Shown here: in pieces, positions 16,501-23,078 of the stretch
Numbering within the stretch: the first letter of the stretch is position 1
Layout: each line of letters begins with the position of its first letter
Source of the DNA: DRQF01 sp964559135
GTDB lineage: Bacteria > Planctomycetota > GCA-002687715 > DRQF01
Assembly: GCA_964559135.1 (NCBI GenBank)
Contig: CAZLGG010000063.1
Span: forward strand, 1-23,078
Length of the DNA stretch: 23,078 nt
Direction: 5' to 3'
Notes under the pieces: generated by a model
The model's input: the letters and a program-made list of their open reading frames with translations, nothing else
Databases searched by the model: none
What the model was told of the DNA's origin: nothing
Translations under genes and position numbers: made by a program

Positions 16501-17290
16501 TTACTCGGGTCCGCTGAAGCCCGACCGGCTGGATGCCGCCTCGCGTCCGATCTACGCGCGCGCCATCGAAGCACGCCTTGCCTTCATCTCGGAGAGGATT
16601 CGCGACGTGGATCTGTTCATTTCGCCCAGCGCCTTCCTCAGAGACCGCTTCATCGAGAGCGGCATGATCACCCCGGATCGAATCCTCCACTCCGACAACG
16701 GATTCGATCTGACGCCGTGGGAGGGCTTCGCCCACCACTCGTCGTCCACCCTCCGATTCGGCTTCGTCGGGACCATCGCCGAATACAAGGGGGTGCACGT
16801 TCTCGTGGAGGCTTTCGAGGGCGTGGAAGCCGACGACGTGGAGTTGCGCATCTGGGGCGACATCGAGACCTTTCAGGAGTACAAACAGCGTCTCTTGCCC
16901 CTCGTCCGCAACCCACGCACTCGCTTCATGGGACGCTTCGACAACGGGAAGATCGCCGAGGTCATGGCGGATCTCGATGTCCTCGTCGTGCCTTCCCTTT
17001 GGTACGAGAACTCGCCGCTCACGATCCACGAGGCCTGGCTGGCGGGGATCCCCGTGATCTGTTCGGACATCGGCGGCATGGCGGAACTCGTGGAGGACGG
17101 TGTCAACGGTTTTCACTTCCGCATGGGGGATTCGGCGGATCTGCGCCGCAAGATGGATCGTTTCATCGAGGATCGCGAGCTGGCCTGTCGGATGGGGAAG
17201 AAGGTCGGCGCGGTCAAGGACATCCGTCAGGACGCCGTTGACATGGAGGAGCGTTATCGTCGGCTTCTGAAGGGGAAGCCGGTGACATGA
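13586..17290 (+). CDS. Bifunctional GT4 / coiled-coil / GT4 fusion glycosyltransferase
   Basis: This 1234-aa protein has three parts. Residues 1 to ~405 are a complete GT4 transferase (YFPQESGGTQR near 10-20; TLHDVAATC with C132, C144, C153, C156; E-x7-E as ESHSFALDE). Residues ~424-682 are a long, heavily charged coiled coil with a helical linker to ~779. Residues 780-1234 are a second complete GT4 (MRILLVVHDFLPKHAAGTE; C911, C925, C933, C936; ENSPLTIHEA). The two catalytic parts belong to different subgroups: the first matches the GT4 at 3887-5341, the second the GT4 at 8895-10313. Start is TTG 13586 behind AAAGGGG. Both active sites look intact, so it may add two sugars in succession, with the coiled coil as spacer or oligomer rod. 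An internal GGGAGG/ATG at 15913-15925 could also give a separate second transferase. Confidence 0.85.
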   Translation: MKIVHLVHGYFPQESGGTQRYLSALVRAQKTAGLAPVILTGVQEASSTPEMRSRVWDDIPVWELLRSGLYLDSWYRSFDPEAEGLIRSFLRDEAPDLVHVHHWRRLSRNLVRLAEEEGIPAVVTLHDVAATCPRIHRIREGDFCERVAGAVHCRDCVDRLPFQTDDEVGEGVDLYRGDFEEELAQASRILSPSIAVSRLVGGFIPRVADAIEVLPHGRLEAPVRSKRKAGTENDPLVVASWGALHPMKGQHLILEALALSRNASRIRVEIWGGAATGESDYENELERLASGLNVVLHGAYPSGGLPRCPGDVAVFPSVAFESHSFALDEALLRGMPVIVSDRGALPERAGAAGVTFEAGRAEDLARRLDELVEDPARLRAMAEAVPRLPTMRQHAAALEKHYHRVLKSRSRASRKPAESTETDRLFLARQMRRRDEQLFELRGKVQGLKDLVAHLKGEVEEREGVIDEKDRTLQEFVENLERLSRTLEQREKEIAEASALLAKERRELGGRIDRRDAALAAKEETLAEFVASTAALQSALEQARTDSDLAQERTREIQANLETEQRLRADEERRRAELEVTLASEREEWSVRERDAAAAMESLRGQLVASKRDAEELASERDGLRAELEGARRSLERTEMLRQRLLGQAEERDAELLLRERALAEALGDLVAARKRYEELLRRVHERLGPISVEVPEPEGLSGTEALLERIVANHGRLHGIVEERNDLLDHLVAELGERASNGGATTDGHASSSVRLKIEGKMAAWRRLGRRPSRSGGRMRILLVVHDFLPKHAAGTEIYTFQLAKQLAQRHDVHLLFCEARHEQARYTISKGVFEGLPYTEVVHNYRWESFEETYHDPKMEEIFETVLRGFRPDLVHIQHLHYFSFGFIPLAKTYGVPVVYTLHEYMLMCARGGQLRREDGEICSLPDPGKCADCIRHETLAGDYGHRDERMLKEAVERSLPDRLKRAFLGYSGPLKPDRLDAASRPIYARAIEARLAFISERIRDVDLFISPSAFLRDRFIESGMITPDRILHSDNGFDLTPWEGFAHHSSSTLRFGFVGTIAEYKGVHVLVEAFEGVEADDVELRIWGDIETFQEYKQRLLPLVRNPRTRFMGRFDNGKIAEVMADLDVLVVPSLWYENSPLTIHEAWLAGIPVICSDIGGMAELVEDGVNGFHFRMGDSADLRRKMDRFIEDRELACRMGKKVGAVKDIRQDAVDMEERYRRLLKGKPVT

Positions 17291-19581
17291 AACTGCTCTT
17301 CGTGACGAGCGCCTATCCCCCGGAGAGCCGGGGCGGCACGGAACTTCACGTCCGCGACATGGCGCGCGAACTCGTCGAAAAGGGACACGACGTCAAGGTT
17401 TTCGTCAGGGAAGGGGACGCCGATGCGGAGGAGTACGCCCTTCGTCGCGAACGCGACGGTGGCGTCGAGGTCCTCCGACTGAACAACATGTTCCGGGAGG
17501 CGAGTGGGTTCCAGTGGATCTGGCAGAATGACGCCATCGACGCCGTTTTCGCCGATGTTCTCGATGACTTCGTCCCCGATCTCGTCCACGTTCACCACCT
17601 CACCTGCCTTTCGACCGGCATCCTCGACGTTGCGAAGGACCGCGGCTACCCCCTGGTGATGACCCTCCACGATTTCTGGATGGTCTGCCCCCGCGGCCAA
17701 CGGATCGATCGCGACCTTGCGCTCTGCGAGACGATCGACCGCGTGACCTGCGCCCGTTGCCTGCACGCTCTCTGGCCCCATTTCAACGAGCTCGAACCCC
17801 CCGGGCCGGGAGTCGTTCCTCCCGCTCTCGTCCAATGGGACGCCTCCGTCATGCGGCGTCTCGGTCGGTGCGACCTTCTCTTGACGCCCAGTGAATTCCA
17901 CCGCGACCGGATGCTCGAGTTCCCGCTCCCCGCGGACCGCGTGGAGGCTCTGCCTCACGGGTTGAGGCACGACGTGCTGGCGGCGACCAAGTCCACGGGC
18001 GTCCCCGTGCGCAAGATCGGTTTCGTGGGGACCGTCATCCCCACCAAGGGTGTGCATGTTCTCGTGGAGGCCTTCGGAACTCTGAAGGGCGAGGACCTCG
18101 AACTCCATATCCATGGAAACGCCCCGAACTTTCACGGGGACGAGAGTTACATGGAGACGCTGAAAAACAGCGCCGCCGGTGACGGGCGCGTGCGTTTCCA
18201 CGGCGCCTATGACGCCTCCCAGTTGCCCATGATCCTGCGCGACTTGGATGTCCTCGTCGTGCCGTCCCTTTGGTGGGAGAGCTTTTGCCTCACGATCCGA
18301 GAAGGACTCCTGGCGGGTTGCGTCGTCGTGGCCTCGGATCTGGGCGCCATGCACGAGGCTCTGGCCGAGACGGGAGACGGATTGCTCTTTCCTCCCGGCG
18401 ACGTCGGGGCTCTCGGGGCGATGCTTCAGCGCCTGCTGGACGATGCGGCCTTCGCGGATCGCTTTCGTAACCGGGGAGGCGGCGTGAAGACGATGCGCCG
18501 CAACGCGGACGACCTCCTCGACACCTACCGGGGCGTCCTCGTGAGATGTGGGAGGGATGCCGGCGTGGTCGATGCGCCCGTGCCCGTCCCCCGCACGCAG
18601 TCCGTGGCCGCGACCCCCAGGGAGTTGGGTGTCACCGTCTTCATTCCCACCTACAACGGAGGTCCTTTGTTCCGCAAGGTGCTGGAACAGGTCTTCGACC
18701 AAAAGACCGATTTCGACTATGAGGTTCTCGTCATCGACTCCGGCTCGACGGACGAGACCCTCGACATCCTCCGCGACTTTCCGGTCCGCCTCATCCAAAT
18801 CCCCAATCACCAATTCAACCACGGCCTCACCCGCAACCGCGCCGTGAGGGAGGCGAAGGGCGGGATCGTGGCTCTTCTCACCCAGGACGCCGTGCCCTAT
18901 GACGACACCTGGCTGGCGACCCTCGTCTCCAATTTCGAGGACCCACAGGTGGCCGGCGCTTTTTGCCACCAACTCCCTCGAGACGACTGCAATCCCTTCC
19001 AGAGAGATCGCCTCGACGGATGGACGAAGGGCGAGGGAGAAAAGCACATCAAGCAGATCACGAGCCGCGCGGAGTATGAGCGCCTTTCGCCCATGGAAAA
19101 ATACCAGCTCATCGCCTTCGACGACGTGGCGAGTTGCGTGCGGAAATCCGTCATGGAGGAGATCCCGTTTGAGCGCCGCCAGTTCGGCGAGGACGTCGCT
19201 TGGGCGAAGCAAGCCATCCTGGCCGGTTGGAAACTGGTGATGGATCCGGACGCCGTCGTGGTCCACAGCCACAACAATTCCGTTTTCTACGAATTCAAGC
19301 GGGTCTACCTGGATCATCAGAATCTGCACGATCTCGTGGGAATGCACCTCGTCCAGAGGTTTCCCCAGGTCCTCCGATTCACCCTGGACGGGACGCGACA
19401 CTTGGGGCGCGTCGTTCGGCGCGCCAAGATCCCCTGGCACGAAAAACTCATCTGGTGGGTCAGGACTCCCTTCTACTCCCTCGGCCAGAACCTGGGGCAG
19501 TACCTGGGGGCGCGCAGCGTGATCGAGAAGAAACGGGGCATCTGGGGCGTGATCGATCGCGCCCTGAAGAAAGGCGTCTGA
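17287..19581 (+). CDS. Bifunctional GT4-GT2 fusion glycosyltransferase
   Basis: This 764-aa protein starts at an ATG overlapping the previous stop (ATGA). Residues 1 to ~425 are a GT-B fold GT4 transferase (YPPESRGGTE at 10-19; TLHDFWMVC with C134, C147, C155, C158; donor-site ESFCLTIRE). A short linker leads to residues ~447-764, a GT-A fold GT2 domain of the rhamnosyltransferase type (VTVFIPTYNGG; VIDSGSTDET; LLTQDAVPYDD with D534 in the metal-binding motif; FGEDVAW as later acidic motif). Retaining and inverting transferases are thus joined in one chain, which would fit consecutive additions with opposite anomeric outcome. The C-terminal ~70 residues are basic and aromatic and may touch the membrane. 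Donors are unknown. Confidence 0.87.
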   Translation: MKLLFVTSAYPPESRGGTELHVRDMARELVEKGHDVKVFVREGDADAEEYALRRERDGGVEVLRLNNMFREASGFQWIWQNDAIDAVFADVLDDFVPDLVHVHHLTCLSTGILDVAKDRGYPLVMTLHDFWMVCPRGQRIDRDLALCETIDRVTCARCLHALWPHFNELEPPGPGVVPPALVQWDASVMRRLGRCDLLLTPSEFHRDRMLEFPLPADRVEALPHGLRHDVLAATKSTGVPVRKIGFVGTVIPTKGVHVLVEAFGTLKGEDLELHIHGNAPNFHGDESYMETLKNSAAGDGRVRFHGAYDASQLPMILRDLDVLVVPSLWWESFCLTIREGLLAGCVVVASDLGAMHEALAETGDGLLFPPGDVGALGAMLQRLLDDAAFADRFRNRGGGVKTMRRNADDLLDTYRGVLVRCGRDAGVVDAPVPVPRTQSVAATPRELGVTVFIPTYNGGPLFRKVLEQVFDQKTDFDYEVLVIDSGSTDETLDILRDFPVRLIQIPNHQFNHGLTRNRAVREAKGGIVALLTQDAVPYDDTWLATLVSNFEDPQVAGAFCHQLPRDDCNPFQRDRLDGWTKGEGEKHIKQITSRAEYERLSPMEKYQLIAFDDVASCVRKSVMEEIPFERRQFGEDVAWAKQAILAGWKLVMDPDAVVVHSHNNSVFYEFKRVYLDHQNLHDLVGMHLVQRFPQVLRFTLDGTRHLGRVVRRAKIPWHEKLIWWVRTPFYSLGQNLGQYLGARSVIEKKRGIWGVIDRALKKGV

Positions 19582-21722
19582 TGCGGAACTTTTGGACGGT
19601 GCTCACGGTGCTCGTGGGGCTTGCGACGTCGGTGCGGGGTCAGGAAGAGCGACTGTTCGTTCTCGGGTTCGACGGGCTCGACCACGGCGTCATGGTTCGG
19701 CTGATGGAGGAGGGCAAGCTGCCCCATCTCGCGCGTCTGGCGAAAGAGGGTTCCGCTCGACCGTTGGCCACGACGTTTCCGGCGATCTCGCCCGTCGCCT
19801 GGTCGTCGATCATCACCGGGCTGAATCCCGGCCGGACCGGCATCGACGGCTTCCTGCGAAGGGATTTCGCGGACGGAAGTTTCCGAGCGCATCTGTCTCT
19901 CGGGCGCCGGGACGTGGACCGCTCCGGGCTTTCCACCCGCGCCGCCCGACGGCCCTTTTTGCTCATCCCCCTGCTCTTCGTCCTCGCCGCCTCCGTCTTC
20001 AAATTCTCTCGTCGTCGTCGGCTCGCGGGGTGGTCGTTTTCGATCCTGGCCGGCCTCATCGGCATGCTGCTTTGGGCTTCGGAGTTTTCCTACCCGGACG
20101 GTCGTCCCTTTCCCGTCAACCTGCGACAGGGGGAGGCCTATTGGAAGACCCTCGACCGTGCAGGCATCGCGACCACCACCACCTACGCCCCCTGCGCATT
20201 CCCGGCCCCCCAACTGGACCACGGGCGTTTGCTCTGCGGACTGGGCGTCCCCGACATCGCCGGCACCATGGGCTCATGGACCATCCTCCGGACCGACGTG
20301 GCGAAGGAGAGCTTCACGACGACGGGCGGCCGGGTGACGCCTCTCATCTGGGAGAACCCGAAGACAAAGGACGGTCCCTTCCGCCCCGTGAACGTCTACG
20401 GCCCGCCCGACATCGTCGGAGGCACGGATCGTCAGATCGCCAAGCCCCTGCGCATGGTGGAGAGTCGGGACGACGGCACCCTCCACATCACCGACGGACT
20501 CTCCGACCGGCAGATCACGAAGGGTTCTCCCGGCGACCCCTTCGACTTTCTCTTTCGCTTGAGCGCCTGGACGCGCATCAGGGGGCAAGCGCGGTTCCGA
20601 CTGGTGGAGATGGGCGACCGGGTGAGCCTCTACCTGGATCCCATCGGCTTCCATCCCGGCGAGCTCCCCAAGGGGGTCCGTATCAGTTTCCCCGACGACT
20701 TCGCATGGCGCCTGTGGAAGGACGTCGGCGCCTTCGAGACCGTGGGCTGGGCCTGTGCGACGAATGCCCTTCAGGACGTGATGATCGACGACGCCACCTT
20801 TCTGCGCGACGCGCGGCAGGCCTGGGACGAGCAGGAGGCCAACGCACGCCACGAATTGAAGCGCGATGACGCCCGCGTCATCACCTGCATCTTCACGGTC
20901 CCGGATCGCATTCAGCACATGTTCACGCGCTTCGCATGGACGGACGTGGACGTCCGCGGCCGTCCCATCGACCCTCGGTGGAAGCAGGAGATCGAGCGCG
21001 CCTACCAGCGCGCCGATCGTTTCGTCGGGGAGGTGATGAACAAGTACCGCAAGCCGGGCGACCACATCGTGGTCGTCTCGGATCACGGCTTCTCCCCCTG
21101 GAAGCGCGCCGTCAACCTGAATGCATTGTTGATCCGGAAGGGATGGATGACTCTGCGAGGTCCATCCACGGAGAAATCCCTGCACGACAATCTCGTCCAC
21201 GGCAACGTCTTCGAGGAAGTGGATTGGTCCCGCACCAAGGCCTACAGCCTGGGGCTGGGGCGCATCTATCTCAACCGGAAGGGGCGGGAGCCGGCGGGAA
21301 TCGTGGGGGACGAGGAGGCGAAGGCGCTCTTGGCGGAAATCGCCACGGAGCTTCGCGCTCTCGAGGACGACGGCAAGCCCGTCGTCTCCCGGGTCATGCG
21401 TGGCGCGGATGGATACACTGGCGACGCCATCCCTCACGGGCCGGCCGATCTCTACGTGGGATTCCACCGGGGCTACCGCGTCTCCTGGCAGAGCTGCCTC
21501 GGGGGCTGCTCCGAACCCGTTCTCTTCAACAACGGGTCGGCCTGGAGCGGGGACCATTGCAGCGTGGACCCCGCGCTCGTCCCCGGCGTGTTGGTCACCG
21601 ACTTGAAGCTCGAGGCGGGCCCGGCGCGCGTGGTGGACATCACGCCGACGATTCTCGCCTGGGCCGGACTCGCCTGGACGCCGCCTTCGGACGTGGACGG
21701 GCGGAGCCTGCTTGCACGATGA
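19581..21722 (+). CDS. Type I phosphodiesterase / alkaline-phosphatase-superfamily protein with internal membrane hairpin
   Basis: This 713-aa protein starts at an ATG sharing one base with the previous stop (TGATG). Residues 1-21 look like a signal peptide or signal anchor (cleavage possible after SVRGQ). The metal-dependent hydrolase signature follows: FDGLD (30-34, D31), FPAISPVAW (66-74, nucleophile position S70), DRIQH (D442, H446), SDHGF (D501, H502) and GDH (H659), the two-zinc ligand set of the nucleotide pyrophosphatase/phosphodiesterase group. Between the nucleophile and the next conserved block (AYWKTLDRAGI, ~186-196) are two extra hydrophobic segments at ~125-142 and ~148-168, separated by a basic turn (SRRRR). 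These look like a membrane hairpin. It probably acts outside the cytoplasmic membrane on a phosphodiester or phosphoglycan/lipid; the substrate is unknown. Confidence 0.83.
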   Translation: MRNFWTVLTVLVGLATSVRGQEERLFVLGFDGLDHGVMVRLMEEGKLPHLARLAKEGSARPLATTFPAISPVAWSSIITGLNPGRTGIDGFLRRDFADGSFRAHLSLGRRDVDRSGLSTRAARRPFLLIPLLFVLAASVFKFSRRRRLAGWSFSILAGLIGMLLWASEFSYPDGRPFPVNLRQGEAYWKTLDRAGIATTTTYAPCAFPAPQLDHGRLLCGLGVPDIAGTMGSWTILRTDVAKESFTTTGGRVTPLIWENPKTKDGPFRPVNVYGPPDIVGGTDRQIAKPLRMVESRDDGTLHITDGLSDRQITKGSPGDPFDFLFRLSAWTRIRGQARFRLVEMGDRVSLYLDPIGFHPGELPKGVRISFPDDFAWRLWKDVGAFETVGWACATNALQDVMIDDATFLRDARQAWDEQEANARHELKRDDARVITCIFTVPDRIQHMFTRFAWTDVDVRGRPIDPRWKQEIERAYQRADRFVGEVMNKYRKPGDHIVVVSDHGFSPWKRAVNLNALLIRKGWMTLRGPSTEKSLHDNLVHGNVFEEVDWSRTKAYSLGLGRIYLNRKGREPAGIVGDEEAKALLAEIATELRALEDDGKPVVSRVMRGADGYTGDAIPHGPADLYVGFHRGYRVSWQSCLGGCSEPVLFNNGSAWSGDHCSVDPALVPGVLVTDLKLEAGPARVVDITPTILAWAGLAWTPPSDVDGRSLLAR

Positions 21723-22312
21723 TGACGCGGGGCCCGTCGTCGACGGCCGAATCCCATCGGAGACGGGCCCACGCTCTGTTCGGCCTTCCCGCGTTCCTGC
21801 TGCCCTGGCTGGACCCCCGCGTGGTCCTTCTGGCGGCGCTCTGGGCGGCCTTTTTGAACGCGTTCTTCCTGCCGGCGACGGCGTTGGGGGCGTCCTGGCG
21901 CCGCCCGAGGGAGGGGTGGACCGGTGGGCTCGTGGTCTATCCCCTGACCGTGGCCCTTTTGGCTCTCCTCTTTCGCCACGCTCCGTATGCCTTGGCGGCG
22001 GGCTGGACGGCCATGGCCTTCGGGGATCCGGCCGCGGCGTTTTGGGGGCGCCTTCGCCCCTTTCGCGCCTGGGGTTGGAATGGGAAGAAGTCCTGGGGGG
22101 GCAGCCTGGCGTTTTTTCTCTGCGCGGCGTCGGTGATTTTTCTCGCCGGCCTTCGCCACGGCTTCGATCCCCTTCGCTCCATCGTCCTGGCAATTCCGCT
22201 CGCGCTCGGCGGCGCTCTCATCGAGTCTCTGCCCGGACGCCTCGATGACAACCTCACGGTGGGTGTGGGGGTGGGCGCTCTGGCCTGGCTGCTCACGGGC
22301 TCGGTCGGATGA
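21719..22312 (+). CDS. VTE5/dolichol-kinase/Dgk1-like CTP-dependent membrane kinase
   Basis: This 197-aa membrane protein starts at ATG 21719 overlapping the previous stop (a second ATG follows at 21722). It shows the hallmarks of the SEC59/Dgk1/VTE5 kinase family: RRRAH near 14-18, FGDPAAAFWG (101-110), KKSWGGSLAFF (123-133) and E169 with DDN (176-178). About five membrane segments are predicted. Known members phosphorylate a lipid alcohol (dolichol, phytol, farnesol or diacylglycerol) using CTP. Directly followed by a VTE6-like gene, it may phosphorylate a free polyprenol to feed the lipid carrier used by the glycosyltransferases. The lipid substrate is inferred, not shown. Confidence 0.78.
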   Translation: MMTRGPSSTAESHRRRAHALFGLPAFLLPWLDPRVVLLAALWAAFLNAFFLPATALGASWRRPREGWTGGLVVYPLTVALLALLFRHAPYALAAGWTAMAFGDPAAAFWGRLRPFRAWGWNGKKSWGGSLAFFLCAASVIFLAGLRHGFDPLRSIVLAIPLALGGALIESLPGRLDDNLTVGVGVGALAWLLTGSVG

Positions 22313-23016
22313 CGGTCGTCGTGGTGTGGATTGCGCTTCTCGCGTTGAGCGGAGTCGCATGGGCGACGGGGGCTGTGACCTGGCCCGGCGTGCTGGCAGG
22401 GTTGGTGCTGGCCGCGGCGCTGATGGTGGCTCCGGGGCCGGGGCCCTTGGCGCTTTTCGTCTTATTCGTCGTCGCGGGTTCGGTGAGTTCCCGATTGGGG
22501 GCGGACGTCAAACGTCGTCGCGGCGGAGTTCAACAGGACGGGGGGCGGCGCGGTGTCGAACACGCTCTGGCGAACGGTCTCGTCCCCGCGTTGATGGTCC
22601 TCGCCGGCCGGTGGGGGTGGATTCCGGGCGGTGCGAACGCGGGCGCACTGGCGGCCATGGGGGCTTTGTCCGCGGTCCTTTCCGACACGGTGGCCGGGGA
22701 GTGGGGGGCCTGGCTGGGCGGCGAGCCCCGATCCATCCTCACGGGCCGGCGCGAGCCCGTGGGGCAAGACGGCGCCGTGTCGGGGGCGGGGCTCTTGGCC
22801 GGTCTCGTGGCCGCGGGGGCGGCGGGCCTTCTGGCGGGTGGGTTGGATGAGGGTCCGTTCGCCTCCGTCTTTCTCGTCGTGACGGGAGCCGGGTTCGCGG
22901 GGAATCTGGTGGATTCGTTGCTCGGCGCCACCCTCCAACCGCGGCTCGGCCGCTACGGAAACTCCCTCGTGAACGTCGCCTGCGCCCTCGCCGGGGCCCT
23001 CGTCCCTCTTCTTTGA
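22309..23016 (+). CDS. DUF92 family membrane protein, VTE6 (phytyl-phosphate kinase)-like
   Basis: This 235-aa, very hydrophobic, Gly/Ala-rich protein starts at an ATG overlapping the previous stop (ATGA). It carries the DUF92/TMEM19 motifs in order: RRGVEHALANG (80-90), LSDTVAGEWG (124-133), GQDGAVSGAG (152-161), GNLVDSLLGATLQ (198-210) and NSLVN (218-222). About six or seven membrane segments are likely. Plant and cyanobacterial VTE6 phosphorylates phytyl phosphate to phytyl diphosphate after VTE5 acts. The tandem here with a VTE5-like gene supports a two-step kinase route from an isoprenoid alcohol to its diphosphate. Which isoprenoid is used is unknown, and some DUF92 proteins have no assigned function. 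Confidence 0.82.
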   Translation: MTVVVVWIALLALSGVAWATGAVTWPGVLAGLVLAAALMVAPGPGPLALFVLFVVAGSVSSRLGADVKRRRGGVQQDGGRRGVEHALANGLVPALMVLAGRWGWIPGGANAGALAAMGALSAVLSDTVAGEWGAWLGGEPRSILTGRREPVGQDGAVSGAGLLAGLVAAGAAGLLAGGLDEGPFASVFLVVTGAGFAGNLVDSLLGATLQPRLGRYGNSLVNVACALAGALVPLL

Positions 23017-23020
23017 CGGC

Positions 23021-23078
23021 TCACCGCCACCGCACGCGCAGCAACGGGCCGAAGGCCCGAACCTCCGCCCCTGGACAC
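23021..23078 (-). CDS. Possible 3' end of a minus-strand gene (partial)
   Basis: Read on the minus strand, one frame is open from the window edge to a TGA at 23021-23023 and would end in PGAEVRAFGPLLRVRWR. A basic, arginine-rich C-terminus and a gap of only four bases to the convergent DUF92 stop fit the packing of this genome. At 18 codons the evidence is thin. A CGGGCC-GAA-GGCCCG stem (23045-23059) within it could instead be a bidirectional transcription stop. Confidence 0.3.
   Translation of the reverse strand, partial: CPGAEVRAFGPLLRVRWR

Noticed and set aside
14144..17116. Very long minus-strand open frame (about 990 codons) opposite the GT4 fusion gene
   Set aside because: It mirrors a well-supported plus-strand gene in high-GC DNA, where stop codons are rare on the opposite strand. 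Its translation has no recognisable domains and no ribosome binding site.
17254..19440. Minus-strand open frame (about 728 codons) opposite the GT4-GT2 gene
   Set aside because: Same shadow effect; the plus strand has clear GT4 and GT2 motifs across the same interval.
20274..22193. Minus-strand open frame (about 639 codons) opposite the phosphodiesterase and VTE5-like genes
   Set aside because: Proline/arginine-rich translation without domains; it spans two real overlapping plus-strand genes.

Overview
The window is 23 kb of high-GC, densely packed bacterial DNA, almost all of it an accessory locus for building and modifying a glycan or glycolipid. There is no rRNA, tRNA, CRISPR array or transposase. 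Organism: GC-rich codon use, GTG and TTG starts, CACGGAG-type intergenic units and a planctomycete/acidobacteria-like phosphodiesterase suggest an uncultivated or environmental GC-rich Gram-negative-type phylum (Planctomycetota, Acidobacteriota, Myxococcota or similar). This is inference, and no gene here fixes the taxonomy.

Layout. (1) 1-426 is non-coding, with a strong hairpin, short CACGGAG units and an 11-G tract. (2) 427-1671 (minus) is a polytopic membrane protein with a GT-C-like look. (3) 1810-10313 (plus) is an eight-gene cluster: a B12-binding/radical-SAM-like protein that has lost its cluster cysteines, a PIG-L deacetylase, a GT4, a GT2, a second PIG-L deacetylase, two more GT2s and a GT4. 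Every junction is a 4-bp stop/start overlap. (4) 10310-12984 (minus) holds two radical SAM enzymes, a SPASM type followed by a B12-binding type. They converge on the plus cluster so tightly that both strands use the same CTAG as stop codon. (5) 13060-13476 (plus) is a lone DUF1801 protein. (6) 13586-23016 (plus) is a second overlapping cluster behind a good sigma70-like promoter: a 1234-aa GT4/coiled-coil/GT4 fusion, a GT4/GT2 fusion, a secreted or membrane type I phosphodiesterase, a VTE5/dolichol-kinase-like membrane kinase and a VTE6-like DUF92 protein. (7) The last ~58 bases probably carry the 3' end of a minus-strand gene.

How it may work together (inference): seven polypeptides carry nine glycosyltransferase domains (five GT4, four GT2), enough to build a sizeable oligosaccharide. 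The PIG-L enzymes would de-N-acetylate sugars during assembly. The two radical SAM enzymes could modify a lipid, sugar or peptide part. The VTE5/VTE6-like pair could make or salvage a polyprenyl phosphate or diphosphate, and the phosphodiesterase could act outside the cytoplasmic membrane. No initiating phosphoglycosyltransferase, flippase, polymerase or ABC exporter is visible, so the locus is either incomplete here or unlike a classical Wzx/Wzy cluster.
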